Shown: in pieces, positions 22,641 through 32,977 of the stretch
Layout: each line of letters opens with the position of its first letter
Position numbering within the stretch: the stretch's first letter is position 1
From: Trichostrongylus colubriformis
Taxonomy: Eukaryota; Nematoda; Chromadorea; Rhabditida; Trichostrongylidae
DNA: 64,000 bases
Direction: 5' to 3'
Assembly (NCBI GenBank): GCA_963978905.1
Contig: OZ022256.1
Span: 11,143,501-11,207,500 of the forward strand
Translations under genes and position numbers: made by a program
Notes under the pieces: generated by a model
What the model was told of the DNA's origin: nothing
The model's database searches: none
What the model saw: the letters and a program-made list of their open reading frames with translations, nothing else

Positions 22641-24555
22641 GTGACTTATCAAAACTGATAACGTTATCGAGATCGTTATCGAGATTTTAACTATCTGAAC
22701 TCACAATATAGCTAGATGATTAGCGGATTAACACATTTCATTTCTGGTCCATTTCCACTGTCATTGAAACAGGAGGCATCGACGGTGAATCACCTGAACC
22801 GCCCGAATGGGGTGGTAGCGGTGCGGTATGCAGTAGTTAATGACTCATTATCGACACCCAATAGCTTAAGCACTGTATGCTCAGCAACTAAATGCACTCT
22901 GTACTCCCATACCTCATCGAAATGGTTCGACTGCTAATTTGCGTAGATATTTGTAGACATACCAGTTGGGCTAGCGCTGGTACTGCGCTTATCACGATGT
23001 GGAATGGAGTTCTTCGATATTGATTGGTCAGTAATGAGAATTTCCCCATTAATTCTATTGCGTTAATGGCGGGGCAGTACTGTGCGATAGCTCAACTACA
23101 CCTCAATAATCCTGGGATGTGTCTTTGATTGGCAAAGCTGACTGCTATGGATTCATTCATTACCAATCACGGCGACGTCTTCACTACACTAGCACATTAG
23201 AAAAAGCTCGAAATTTTTCAGGGTTTGATAAATTAACCAAAATTCATTAAGATGTATTTAAAACTGTCTTTAACCATTGGGTAGACTTTTAAGCGGGAAG
23301 CAGGGAATTATATGTTCAGCATTCCTGGGGAACAGCGAACCACTTAAATCAGGAAGTTTCCAGTGTGAAGGGCACCGTGATCGAGCTGACTCCGACCCGA
23401 TGAAGGGACAGCCGAATACATGTGCTTGGTACAACTCTATCAGTGCTTCATGCTCAACGAAAATGTGAAATAACTCGAAGCGGTATAGTAGCCATGCAAT
23501 GAAGGAGGCGGCCCTGACTGGTGGTAAAGTTGAGCAGAGGTCCAATAATAATTAATAGAGCCTATAAAACTTGAAAGAATAAGCAGCTGCAAAATGCGAA
23601 CAAATGTATCAGTTGGGATAAAAGTTACTACTTCAATCGATGTTACAAGAAGCTGTGAAAGTTTGTGGCTAAAATTTCTCGGTAAGGACTGCTGCAAGGG
23701 AAACTTGGAGTTATGCTCACGTAAAAAATAATACAAATGAGCAGCTCCATATTACACACTTATACACCCTTCATCTGAACAGTGAAGTACATGTGGTGTT
23801 AGTAATGAGAGGCAACTCGAAATGAGTGTGCGAGAGGCGAGATTTATAAACGATATGAAATCATGGAAGGTATGACACCACCCAAGCAAGGTGGCGTTTA
23901 CACCCAACTGAATGGGATTTTCGACGGATCGGAGTAGCGGATAACATGCTATTCGGTGCATTATGGGAAATGTCCAAAACCGCGGAGACGCGGATACCCT
24001 CATTTTCTCGATCAATACGTATCTTTTTCTTGATGTTAAGGATCCTATTCAGCTGGGTATGAACGCTGACTGACCCAAAAGGCGAAAATGCACAGTGCCA
24101 CGACCCTAACCCCTTGCTAATAAACTCAAACAGGAGCATCCTATTAGGGTTCATGGTCAGGAGTTTGACCATTTTCTAGGTCATAGTGCAGTCGGTGGCT
24201 AGCGCATCGCAACAATACCCGCTACTAAAATGGTTGAAATAGAGCAAGACGACAGACTTCAAAGCGGAGTGCACCCCAGTGCGGTTGCTTACCCAGTTCC
24301 AAATTTACATTCTTAATCGGTTGTCTTGCAGAGTTTTAATACAATATCATATTACTTCACTTTTAATTCTACTTCTTTTCGAGACTTCCAGCACTTAAAA
24401 CATTTTGAACTTTTGTAATATTTATGAAACTCCAAGCTGTTGTGGTAATTACTTGCAGCTTTGATCACAGTTTTTTGAAATGTTAAGTTAAACGCTATTG
24501 TTTCAATTTTTGATAACTGCTGTTTATCCCGCAGCTCGCGATGCGAAAGTTACTA
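22641..24555. other. No recognised gene
   Basis: About 1.9 kb without a supported gene. The longest open frames (about 100 codons, minus strand 23440-23736 and 23861-24172) show no family motif. Confidence 0.4.
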
Positions 24556-24585
24556 CAAGGATGCTGAGTTATGGGCAAAAGCTTC

Positions 24586-24658
24586 GGTGCCGGACGGGAC
24601 TCGAACCCGCACTTCATCCTTTCCGGGGATATGTGCTAATCCATTACACTACCGACAC
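24586..24658 (-). tRNA. tRNA-like sequence, left arm (possible pseudo-tRNA)
   Basis: The minus strand folds as a complete cloverleaf: acceptor GTGTCGG with CCGGCAC (one G-T pair), D stem GTGT/GCAC, anticodon stem TATCC/GGATG (one end G-T pair), 4-base variable loop, T stem GCGGG/CCCGT (one G-T pair). The A box reads TAGTGTAATGG and the B box GGTTCGAGTCC is a perfect consensus. The 7-base anticodon loop is CCGGAAA, giving triplet GGA (serine if read literally). Position 33 is C instead of the near-universal T, and the short variable loop is wrong for a serine tRNA. It is therefore more likely a tRNA-derived module than a working tRNA. Confidence 0.55.
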
Positions 24659-24973
24659 CACCTTCACCTTAACTCAGCTTTTGAATGGTATATTTACCAT
24701 AGCTTATCAGCACTCACACGTATAACGTGTTGAGCCGGTTGGCCAATATCGGCATTGAACCGTGAAGCTGAAAGCTTTAGTAATGATGTTGATATTTTCA
24801 ATTTTTGATATACGATATATATCAAAAATATATACGATATATACGATATATATCGCATATATATCACGTATAACGTGTTGATATATAAACGATATATATC
24901 AACACGTTATACGTGTGAGTGCTGATAAGCTATGGTAAATATACCATTCAAAAGCTGAGTTAAGGTGAAGGTG

Positions 24974-25046
24974 GTGTCGGTAGTGTAATGGATTGGCACA
25001 TATCCCCGGAAAGGATGAAGTGCGGGTTCGAGTCCCGTCCGGCACC
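24974..25046 (+). tRNA. tRNA-like sequence, right arm (inverted copy)
   Basis: Same sequence as the left-arm copy apart from one D-loop change (GATTGGC instead of GATTAGC). It has the same stems, the same GGA triplet and the same perfect B box. The two copies point away from each other, towards the outer ends of the element. Confidence 0.55.
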
Positions 25047-25071
25047 GAATGCCCATAACTCAGCATCCTTG

Positions 25072-25514
25072 TAGCTATTGTTTCAGTAATGAAAACTGGA
25101 GCGCGCGAAGCAACAGTCGTTTGTATTATCGTGTCGCGAAGTATGAATGTAACTCTGTCCCTCAGGACAGAAATTTCTGAATTCTTGACCTACTTTATTA
25201 CCTGAGTCTTCCAGAAATTTCTTCTCGCAACGGCCGTGTTTTTTGAACGACGTCAATTACAACGTATTCGATGTAACACGATTTACGATCTTTTTTTCGA
25301 ATGTTCTTCACAGAAGCAATCGATCGTGGGATAATTTCAATTTACCCGATTGAATAATGAGCGGTTTCAAGGATGTGTTCCCTTGACCGCTTCAAAGTGC
25401 AACAATTTTTTTGTAATTTGCAGCAGTTACAGCTGATTACAGCACCCTATGCCGTTTGATAATAGCGCCTCAGGAGAAAAGTTTTTGTTGGATTCGACCA
25501 GCAGAGGATACATT
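25072..25514. other. No recognised gene
   Basis: Short frames only. Confidence 0.4.
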
Positions 25515-25876
25515 TGGCACTGACCGCGATTTTCATAGATATGTACACCTCGCTCATCGTTTTCCCTCAACCGACGATCACCAAATGTTCTTCAACAAAT
25601 TTTCTGAGTAAATTTCATATTTTAATTATTCTGCTCGGTAAGCAATTAAGATGAAACTGCTATTCATGGAAAGAGAACGACCCAGAAGCTGGCTATCTGC
25701 CAACTTTGCATTTTTCGTTACACCGAGTATTTAAATACCGAGTAATAGTAATAAATAGTAATCAATTAAAATATGAAATTTACTCAGAAAATTTGTTGAA
25801 GAACATGTAGTGATCGTCGGTTAAGGGAAGACGATGAGCGAGGTGTACATATCTATGAAAATCGCGGTCAGTGCCA
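25515..25876. repeat. Long inverted repeat (113-bp arms, 136-bp spacer)
   Basis: 25515-25627 and 25764-25876 are near-identical reverse complements with a few mismatches (CCCTCAACCG against CGGTTAAGGG, and one at AAATGTTC/GAACATGT). No obvious target duplication flanks it. It may be a fold-back MITE or a local inverted duplication. Confidence 0.85.
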
Positions 25877-26467
25877 TTCAGTCATTCTCTGCGCCAAGCT
25901 TGGATAGAGGCGTGAGCGAAAAAAATTAGGTGATTACTATACTGTGCTGCAAGGTCAAATCAGTCATTGTCGATTTGCTGGTATCAAACTGTTTCTGCTG
26001 ATACGATGTGCTTACAGTAAGGCTCTTTGTTTGACATTGTATTTATCTCCACTTTTCGCTCATGTTTCGGATATCCAGGTGTCCACGTCATTTAGATCTT
26101 TCGTGGAATTCGAGCCATTTTCCTTCATGGACTCGTGTGGTCTTTATCGCTCCAACTTGATTGATCCTTTCGGGATCATTTCCAAAAAAGCTCTTTCCGT
26201 TTCACAGAGGAGGTACAAAATTTTAGCAGCGATTTTTTGTCACCTCCACTGTAATCTCTATTAAGGTGGTCTGGGGGATCAACTTTCACTTTTAAAGCAG
26301 TGTCTTAAAGTTGACGTAAGATTGTTGATGCACGTTGTTTGTTCTGTGTTGTTTGTATAACATGCTTTTAAATGTTTTCTTAGACAACGCAAAGTACGTC
26401 TTAAAGAAAAAGGCATTAACGAAAGTACGTGTAGACTCCTATATCCGCCTTGCGCATAAACAACGTT
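25877..26467. other. No recognised gene
   Basis: Contains a 106-codon plus-strand frame (25944-26264) with no recognisable motif. Confidence 0.35.
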
Positions 26468-26862
26468 CTAACATTTGGAATTGGATCGCGGCAAAAATCT
26501 GCACTTTCGGCACCTCCGCTTTATCGCATACCATCGATCTTTTATCAAACAATTTATTTTACCGAAAATTTGACTATAACGATAAACTTTTGATTATAAC
26601 AATAAATTGATCATTGATGTATTATTCCCCTCATACAGTTCGACACGGGGCGTAGAGGGTCAGCCTTCTGAACTTCAATGATATGCAGGTGTTGAAGGTT
26701 TTTCACTTTGGGTATTTCTTTTCTAAACATCTAAAATACTGTGCAATTAAATGATTCAGAAACAAGCAGTAACGATCATGTAGAGCAGAAAAGCTCTGTC
26801 GAGTACATATGTATATTTCGTCGTGGAATAAAGAGAAATAACAAGGGATAGAAAATCACATA
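26468..26862 (+). repeat. Diverged relic of the 3.3-kb array unit (segment A)
   Basis: Closely resembles 45308-45660 of array unit 1 in the same orientation. Shared blocks include GCGGCAAAAATCTGCACTTT, CATACCATCGATCTTTTATC, CAATGATATGCAGGTGTTGA and AGCAGAAAAGCTCT. It lacks the ShK gene. Confidence 0.85.
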
Positions 26863-27344
26863 AATTTGCTGTGCAACTCAGTAATTATTTGACAAAGAAA
26901 TTGAAGAATTAGCGAAATAGAGAGCAATAAAACGACAAAGCATGGTAAATACAAACCCTAAAGTAAAAAAGAAAAAAAAGGTCGGTTTTGCCTCTACCTC
27001 AAATGAACCACTGTTGCTGTCAGCCCTTAAGGCTTTTCAATGAGTAGGGCTGACAACTAATGACATTGTATGAAAGGGTAGCGAATATGGAAGAAAGGAA
27101 AGATAGGAATGGTGACACTAAATTATAATGTAGTTCAATGCCAGATGCTGTATGCATAAAGAGAGGATACAGACACAGATAAAAATAAAAATAAATAAAA
27201 ACGTGGCTGAGAAAAAGAATATAAGTATTACTATTGAGAAAAAAGTGTAGTGTATTTTTTGTGTGAGTTTAATACTCAATATGTCTTAAATATGCAATGT
27301 AATAGGGGCATAGTAACTACCAAGTGTTGGAAAGAGGACTGAGG
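26863..27344. other. No recognised gene
   Basis: AT-rich, inserted relative to the array unit, which continues at 27345. Confidence 0.35.
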
Positions 27345-27435
27345 TAGAGTATTAACCTGCAGCCATTCTCACCTAGCCATTATGGGCTAACCCATGAGCC
27401 AACACTGAAATTCTTTGGCAACTGTCCTCTATCAT
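27345..27435 (+). repeat. Diverged relic of the array unit (segment A, continued)
   Basis: Resembles 45705-45775 of unit 1: CTCACCTA(A/G)CCATT, then CTGAAATTCTTTGG. It follows segment A in the same order as in the array unit, after about 480 bp of extra sequence. Confidence 0.7.
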
Positions 27436-27888
27436 ATACTTACCAATTGAGCTATCGCCAGTACCGCGCGAATAACACGATAGATCTTTGTACTATGGAA
27501 ATGATAGATAATGATCAAGTCCATATCATAAATCCACACTGTGGTATGCGCGGTGCTAAGCTCAACTGGTCTCCCTACAAGGGCTTGTCACCATTTGGAA
27601 TTTCACGTAGTTTTGCAGCCGTAGGGTTCCCGTTTATTTCTATTGAATAACGAAGTACGTTCAGCCGCCGAACGTTTAGTGCTCAAGCCTAGTGTTTATA
27701 GATAATGCATTCATTTACCACTACATATCGTTTCCCCAAAGAGGGTCACCACTTTTCGAGGTCCAAGTTAGTTAGCGGTCGATACCTTTGTTACAATGAT
27801 ATTGACTATCAATATAAATGGATCAGGAATGAAATGTGTTTATCCACTACTAATTTTACACTTTGGTTAGGCACATCACGATAATATG
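27436..27888. other. No recognised gene
   Basis: Nothing recognised. Confidence 0.4.
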
Positions 27889-27974
27889 AGTAACCAGCAG
27901 CGAGCAGATAGCCCCCTCCACATCGGCAAAACGCGGCCGATGTGGAGGGGGCTATCTGCTCGCTGCTGGTTACT
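27889..27974. repeat. Perfect inverted repeat (39-bp arms, 8-base loop)
   Basis: Arms 27889-27927 and 27936-27974 are exact reverse complements around AAAACGCG. It lies just beyond the mariner N-terminal relic. Confidence 0.95.
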
Positions 27975-28059
27975 AATCGCGGCGCGAGTGTAGTGCATAG
28001 CGTGTAGCGAACATGTAAACAAGATGGCGACCACCGTCTCAAGATGGCCCATATCCATC

Positions 28060-28306
28060 TTCGATTCAACAAGAGATTAGCGGTGGCTTTTAGTTCCTCA
28101 TCGTCAAGCGATGATCGTCGACGTTGGTGTGGCTCATCTTGAAGATTAAAGTTTCCAGAAGCAAACCTCGCAAAACCACGGCGCACGGTTCTTTCGGCAG
28201 AGGACTCTTGAACCCACGCACGGCTGAGGTTCGGACTAGCTTCGGCCGCGGAGTGACCCAGTTTGAACTCATGAAGCATGATCATGCGAAAACCGTACCT
28301 TTCCAT
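28060..28306 (-). pseudogene. Mariner transposase, N-terminal relic
   Basis: The minus-strand frame from 28306 reads MIMLHEFKLGHSAAEASPNL, then SSAERTVRRGFARFASGNFN and DDEELKATA. This is the first helix-turn-helix region of a mariner transposase, normally followed by a second HTH and the DDD catalytic domain. After about residue 76 the frame leaves the family, so the DNA-binding second half and the whole catalytic domain are missing. It appears distinct from the C-terminal relics at 14.5-15.5 kb, although with no overlap this cannot be proved. Confidence 0.75.
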
Positions 28307-28354
28307 TCTGAATTTCGGAGCCTATAAAAAACCTGTTACCAAAGGCCGCCAGCA

Positions 28355-28442
28355 AAGGAAGTGCGAACTGAAAAGGGCTGAACCCTTCGAAGGAAGTGCG
28401 AACTGAAAAGGGCTGAACCCTTTTCAGTTCGCACTTCCTTCG
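28355..28442. repeat. Direct repeat plus hairpin built from one sequence
   Basis: A 33-bp sequence beginning AAGGAAGTGCGAACTG occurs twice in direct orientation (28355-28387 and 28390-28422). The second copy is followed immediately by its own inverted copy, giving a hairpin with 25-bp perfect arms (28388-28412, 28418-28442) and a 5-base loop. Confidence 0.95.
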
Positions 28443-29072
28443 CAAGAGAAGACTAACAAGATGGTATATTCAGGTTGACTCGGGCTGTGAAATAGCCTCA
28501 AAAAAGGTGTGTATTTGAGGATATCATGAAACGGCCATTTATTCTGCATACACCTAATATAACTCTACTCGGATCAAGCGGCATGCCATGTGCCGTCATG
28601 GTACTGATATCAACACCTCGGAAAAGTGAAAATAACATCGTTTCCAGTGCTCCTCGTTACGATTGCTGTCAACGACGTCCGGTAGGCATTTTAGTCCTTG
28701 CAGAACTAGATACTTTCTTACTGATATGAACTTTTTATTTGCACAACTGTAAGACTGTCATGAAAGCAGATCAACAAAAAGGCATCGCATCTTCACTTCT
28801 CGTTTCAGAGTCTGTGTTCTGTCCGAGGCTAACTTGTCCGCTCAAAATGCATCTCACTTGATCACGGGCGAGCGGAGGAATATTACCTGAAGCAAAAAGA
28901 TATTAATTCAAATTTCGTCGCACGGAATCGTTGTGAGCTACTCTCCGTTTTTAATCTACTCATTGAAAGTTCGGATTCTAGTGCTCATCGCTGACCTCTG
29001 CAAATACGACCCCTCCTGTCCGATCAAGTACGACCTGCTGTCGAGGAATCCTCGAATCCCGGAGTACCCTGT
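28443..29072. other. No recognised gene
   Basis: Short frames only. Confidence 0.4.
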
Positions 29073-29259
29073 GTGTGGCGATTGGTCGAATTTTCGCGCG
29101 GCTGCCCGCGGCGAGCAACGCTGCGAGTGCGAGTTGTCTGCAGGCAATCTTTGAAGATCCTCCGCATACCAGATCGGAATTCCAAACGACTACGACCAGT
29201 CGTACTGACGGTGTCGCGAGTGCGACGCCGCGAAGCGAAAATTTGACCAACCGCCACAC
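29073..29259. repeat. GC-rich inverted-repeat (MITE-like) sequence
   Basis: The ends are inverted copies: GTGTGGCGATTGGTCGAATT at 29073 against GTGTGGCGGTTGGTCAAATT read from 29259 on the other strand. The interior is GC-rich. A similar GCGAAAATTTGAC tail occurs near 1495-1510, so it is probably dispersed. Confidence 0.6.
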
Positions 29260-29681
29260 CCCCACGGTGATGGCAGAACGTGAACAGGGGTAATCAGGAA
29301 AGATTAAAACATTGATTGTAAGCTTCGATCTGGCACTGCCTCCCATAGCCTAAATTGCAGACGGAATTTTATCATGTGCTGGTGCTGAATGAATAGCACC
29401 CGGTGGCGTCAAAGAAGCTCACTAATTTACGAAATACGGTTCTTATTGAACCAGCTTTGCTATGCACAACACAACGTGCATCACGCAGTGAGATATAGCA
29501 GCGCATGAGGCTCGTTCTCACACCGATTCGAAATAAACCAGTTTCGAACTCTACTGTGTGGAGCGCGCAATGATGTGCACCAGTATAGCTGCTATATTGA
29601 GAGGGAGCATCATTTCAAGAAGAAACCATGAACAATGGACACAAACCATGGACTCAGATAGTAATTCAGATAACATACTAA
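29260..29681. other. No recognised gene
   Basis: Short frames only. Confidence 0.4.
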
Positions 29682-30846
29682 CAAGGGAAAGACCCGAGGT
29701 CGAAGTGGTCATTCGGAATGCGGTACTCATGGTCCGACATTTTCGGACGCTGATCTTGAATCTGCATTCCAAAATTGCAAAACCATTCTCTGAGCACAGT
29801 TACAAAGCCGTTCTTCGACTCAAATACACCACAGGCGAATGGTCCGGTAGCAGAAGTCTGGCGGAGAGTGTAGTGTTTCGCTCCACAAACTGAAGATGAC
29901 GGTTCGGATCCTAGTGAGACTTGGTTTTTGCAACTTGTTGAACTTTTTATACTAACTACAGAAAACACTTTTACTTTGATATCACCTCATTTTGGTCCTC
30001 TTGGCAGCAGGCATGTTCAAATGGTAAACACTTATCGCAAATGTATTGTCCCATTGATAACTTCGAATGCACTGGTTTTTTCGCTTTTTATAATCGTCTT
30101 TTATGTCTAGGAAACATACCCAAATGTGATCATGTACAGTAAGTGTTATATTCCTTTTCCGTGTACCTCAATATTCCTATCTTCAAGATCGCAGAAAACT
30201 CCGCAATCCAACTTTTTTGACTGAGCAGGTTCCCATAGCGTTCTGATTGCGGATTCAACGTTATGTCGCAAAATGAATATGACATTCGCAATCTAACCCC
30301 TCTGCGCAAATTTTTACCCAAACCGATATTTCGGTTCAAATGCGGAAAAATAGGAGAGGCCATATTGTAATTATTTCTTTTGAAACTTCCTGTAAGGAAG
30401 CTATTAACCATACAAATATAACCAAAACATATCTATTACAGTTACTCATGACAAAAAATTTACGTAACAAGCGCCAAATGAGCATTTGCTCTGCAAAGGT
30501 CAACGAGTTCTCCATTGTTGAGTGGATTGCCACCCAAACAGGCCAAGAATTCATTCAAAATTTGGTCAAATTCTCACGTCGGCTAAAAACATGAACCGTG
30601 GTGAAGTTTGATCTCCTAAACACGGAACTCGCTCTCATTTTGAGCGAGAACGTCTGACTCGCGTGCTATGGGCTTCCGAACTTACCATATATGTAATAGT
30701 GCTTTTTCCAAAAAAAACATCCATAACTCCGCTCGGACAATCGCTCCGCGAAATTCAAATGCAGATTCGAGATCAGCGTCCGAAAATACGTTGACACATA
30801 TGCATAACATTCCGAATGGCCACTTCGACCTCGGGTCCTTCCCTTG
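29682..30846. mobile_element. TIR-flanked non-autonomous element (CAAGGG ends)
   Basis: Left end CAAGGGAAAGACCCGAGGTC (29682) matches, inverted, the right end ending CCCTTG at 30846 (CAAGGGAAGGACCCGAGGTC read on the minus strand). Similarity continues about 80-100 bp inward with decay. The first six bases equal those of the 41979-42693 MITE. TAA precedes the left end, but the right flank is TTT, so the target duplication is not confirmed. No transposase frame is seen. Confidence 0.55.
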
Positions 30847-30854
30847 TTTTCTGT

Positions 30855-31882
30855 AGCTTCTCGTACCCGCTTTGGGTGAAGGTACAGAGAAAATGGACAG
30901 GCACGAAAATCAAAACATTTGTAGCATTTTCTCTATCCAGGAAGCACCGAAGTGCGGTATAACTGTATGATCAACTGTGTTACAGAAACCGAAATTGAAG
31001 ACGAGTGAAGGCGAAATTCTAGGTGGTTTATTTTGGATCCTGAATGCAATAAATGCATGGTCATTCGAAATGCCCGTTCTTCATAGAATACTCATTGAGA
31101 AGACGCATCGGCGGTAGTATAGAATTACTTTGAGAACTTTAGCTCATTCATTTTGCCGTGAAACCTTCATAGGTTATGTTCTGGTGAGCATTGCAGCGCA
31201 TGGTTCGTTGTCTAGAATGGACAACACCACGTTCGATGAGCCTTGCTCGCAAAATTCGCCAGGATAAATTGTTCTTGATCACTTACTCTACAAAAGCCTC
31301 CAGTCTTATTTTGTTTGAGAGCTTGAATGTCAGTATCCATTGACAATTGCATAACAAATATTCAGTGCTCTCAGAGCGCCGCCATTAGGCGCACTTCCCA
31401 AATCATGGGACAGTCGGGGGTAGGTGCACTGATTGCATGGTGGGGTGTGATATTACATGTGCCCTGATTGTTCATTTTCGACAGTGGACGAGTAACGATA
31501 TCCTGTATTTGCTCTATTCTGTGGTGTATCAAACAGATCCGACGTCTAGCCTCACTTTTACAAAGCGGCACGTTTGTGGCTGTATATAAGGGATGGATGT
31601 TGTCGAAGCTACCTTGCAACAGAAACAAGGATTCTTTTCTACGTGCTCATCGTTTTTATTGCTCTCAGTGCCTTCACTCAAGAAGGAGTAATGGCTCAGG
31701 TGACATATGCTCAATTAGTAATACATCCTAAGTGAGATTTTAGGAAATAGTCGCCGCTGTAAATTCATCATTTGAATCACAGCAAAATCGTTTCAGATGT
31801 GCGAAGACATGATGCTGAACGGTTTCTGTGCGAATAATTACAAGAAATATTGTGAGGCCGATATTCTTGGCGAACAAGTGAT
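30855..31882 (-). repeat. Diverged relic of the array unit (segment B, inverted)
   Basis: Reverse-complement match to about 43995-45078 of array unit 1. It covers the 44.5-45.0 kb flank, the TATA region and both ShK exons up to the codon after Gly-Glu-Gln-Val, where similarity stops. Because the segment is inverted relative to the array, its broken gene reads on the plus strand. Confidence 0.85.
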
Positions 31883-31979
31883 GTTGATTTATCCGCATGG
31901 GTCTTGGAGTACTCCGTATCCATTAAGGGCACAGCAAGATGGTACCGGGAGGGGGGCAAGGAAGGGAAGTGTATTTTAA
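31631..31979 (+). pseudogene. Broken ShK-domain peptide gene
   Basis: It corresponds to the array genes but is dead or radically altered. The start codon is ATT (31631-31633). Exon 1 (31631-31700) has an extra A near 31680 that shifts the frame and lacks one Ala codon. The intron acceptor at 31794-31796 is kept. Exon 2 from 31797 retains the first three cysteines of the ShKT pattern, then departs from the family after about residue 28 and runs on without the three C-terminal cysteines to a stop at 31979. The TATA sequence (about 31581-31589) is kept. Confidence 0.75.
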
Positions 31980-32135
31980 AACACTACACTCTGTAGACGA
32001 AATTTCGAATTCAAAGAAGATTGTAAAGCGAAAGTCGCGTCAAAAACACGTCTGTGTGACGCTATTGCGATTCTGGTACACTTCACCTCGAACTGCACGC
32101 TTCTTCCGGGCCAACGCCACTATCATTTGATGTCT

Positions 32136-32466
32136 TGAGTGAAGACATTGAGAGCAATAAAAGCGATAAGCACGTAGAAAAGAATCCTTGTTTCTGTTGC
32201 AAGGTAGCTTCGACAACATCCATCCCTTATATACAGCCACAAACGTGCCGCTTTGTAAAAGTGAGGCTAAACGTCGGATCTGTTTGATACACCACAGAAT
32301 AGAGCAAATACAGGATAACGTTACTCGTCCACTGTCGAAAATGAACAATCAGGGCACATGTAATAGTGCACCTACCCCGAATTTCCCATGATTTGGGAAA
32401 TGCGCCTAATGGCGGCACTCTGGGAGCACTGAATATTTGTTATGTAACTGTCGATGGATACTGACA
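32136..32466 (-). pseudogene. Second, inverted partial copy of the ShK gene 5' half
   Basis: The minus strand repeats the upstream flank, TATA box and most of exon 1 of segment B, again with ATT in place of ATG, and stops abruptly within exon 1 (after CACTCAAG). It forms a large inverted repeat with 31328-31680, separated by about 455 bp. Sharing the lost start codon and the CTACCTTGCAAC variant shows that these two copies are closer to each other than to the array. Confidence 0.8.
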
Positions 32467-32467
32467 T

Positions 32468-32977
32468 ATGCAAGTCAGTTCCCAGAAATTTCAGGTTCTT
32501 CTGTGCTACAATGGTTCGACTGGCCTGGGCTCTCACTCTGAACTCGTCGCAGATAGTAGCAAAAATGCTTCAATAAATACCACGTTGATGCTCCTTAGAG
32601 AAGTGCAGTTACCAGTCAAGTCTTGCTGCGAGAAATTTTTTTTGAAAAAAACTGCCCCTACCCCCAAAAAGGACCCTGACACCATACGACCCCCATCCTC
32701 CATCACTGGTGTTGTTGGTATAGTAGACTGTCTCCCTGAAAATGTAAAAAAGCAATTCATAACCACACTATTGCACAGTATTGCATTTTATTGCTACGTA
32801 TCGCACGCAAAGTCCGGAAATGGAATCCTGGATCGAAGTCTGTCAAAGACGACCTACAGTCCCCAGGCGTCACCTAATCAGGGCCACTCTTACATGGACG
32901 TGAGCTGGCTCTTAGAAAGTGACAGTGCAAGGCTGCCATGCCAAGCTTCCCAGCGGAATATACACACTTCGGCGTGA
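32468..32977 (+). other. 169-codon open frame, unrecognised
   Basis: An ATG-initiated frame of 169 codons with no recognisable domain, signal peptide or splice context, and a run of Lys and Phe around a homopolymer tract. It is long for chance but unsupported. Confidence 0.15.

Larger units (their letters stand above)
24556..25071. mobile_element. Palindromic element carrying a tRNA-like sequence in each arm
   Basis: Arms of about 176-181 bp (24553-24733 and 24899-25074) are inverted copies. They begin CAAGGATGCTGAGTTATGGG and enclose a 165-bp AT-rich core made of ATATCGTATA-type palindromes. TA dinucleotides flank the CAAGG...CCTTG ends (24554-24555 and 25072-25073), which would fit a Tc1/mariner-type target duplication. 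Each arm contains a 73-nt foldable tRNA-like sequence. No transposase is present, so it would be non-autonomous. The core holds a further hairpin at about 24865-24917. Confidence 0.65.

Noticed and set aside
24785..24917. AT-rich palindromes as a replication origin or centromeric satellite
   Set aside because: They form the core of the fold-back element and are not tandemly repeated.
24586..25046. Calling the tRNA-like pair functional tRNA-Ser genes
   Set aside because: A serine tRNA should have a long variable arm, and position 33 should be T. The sequences also lie within inverted repeats of an element.
32468..32977. 169-codon frame as a real gene
   Set aside because: No domain, splice or promoter evidence, and part of it is homopolymer-driven.
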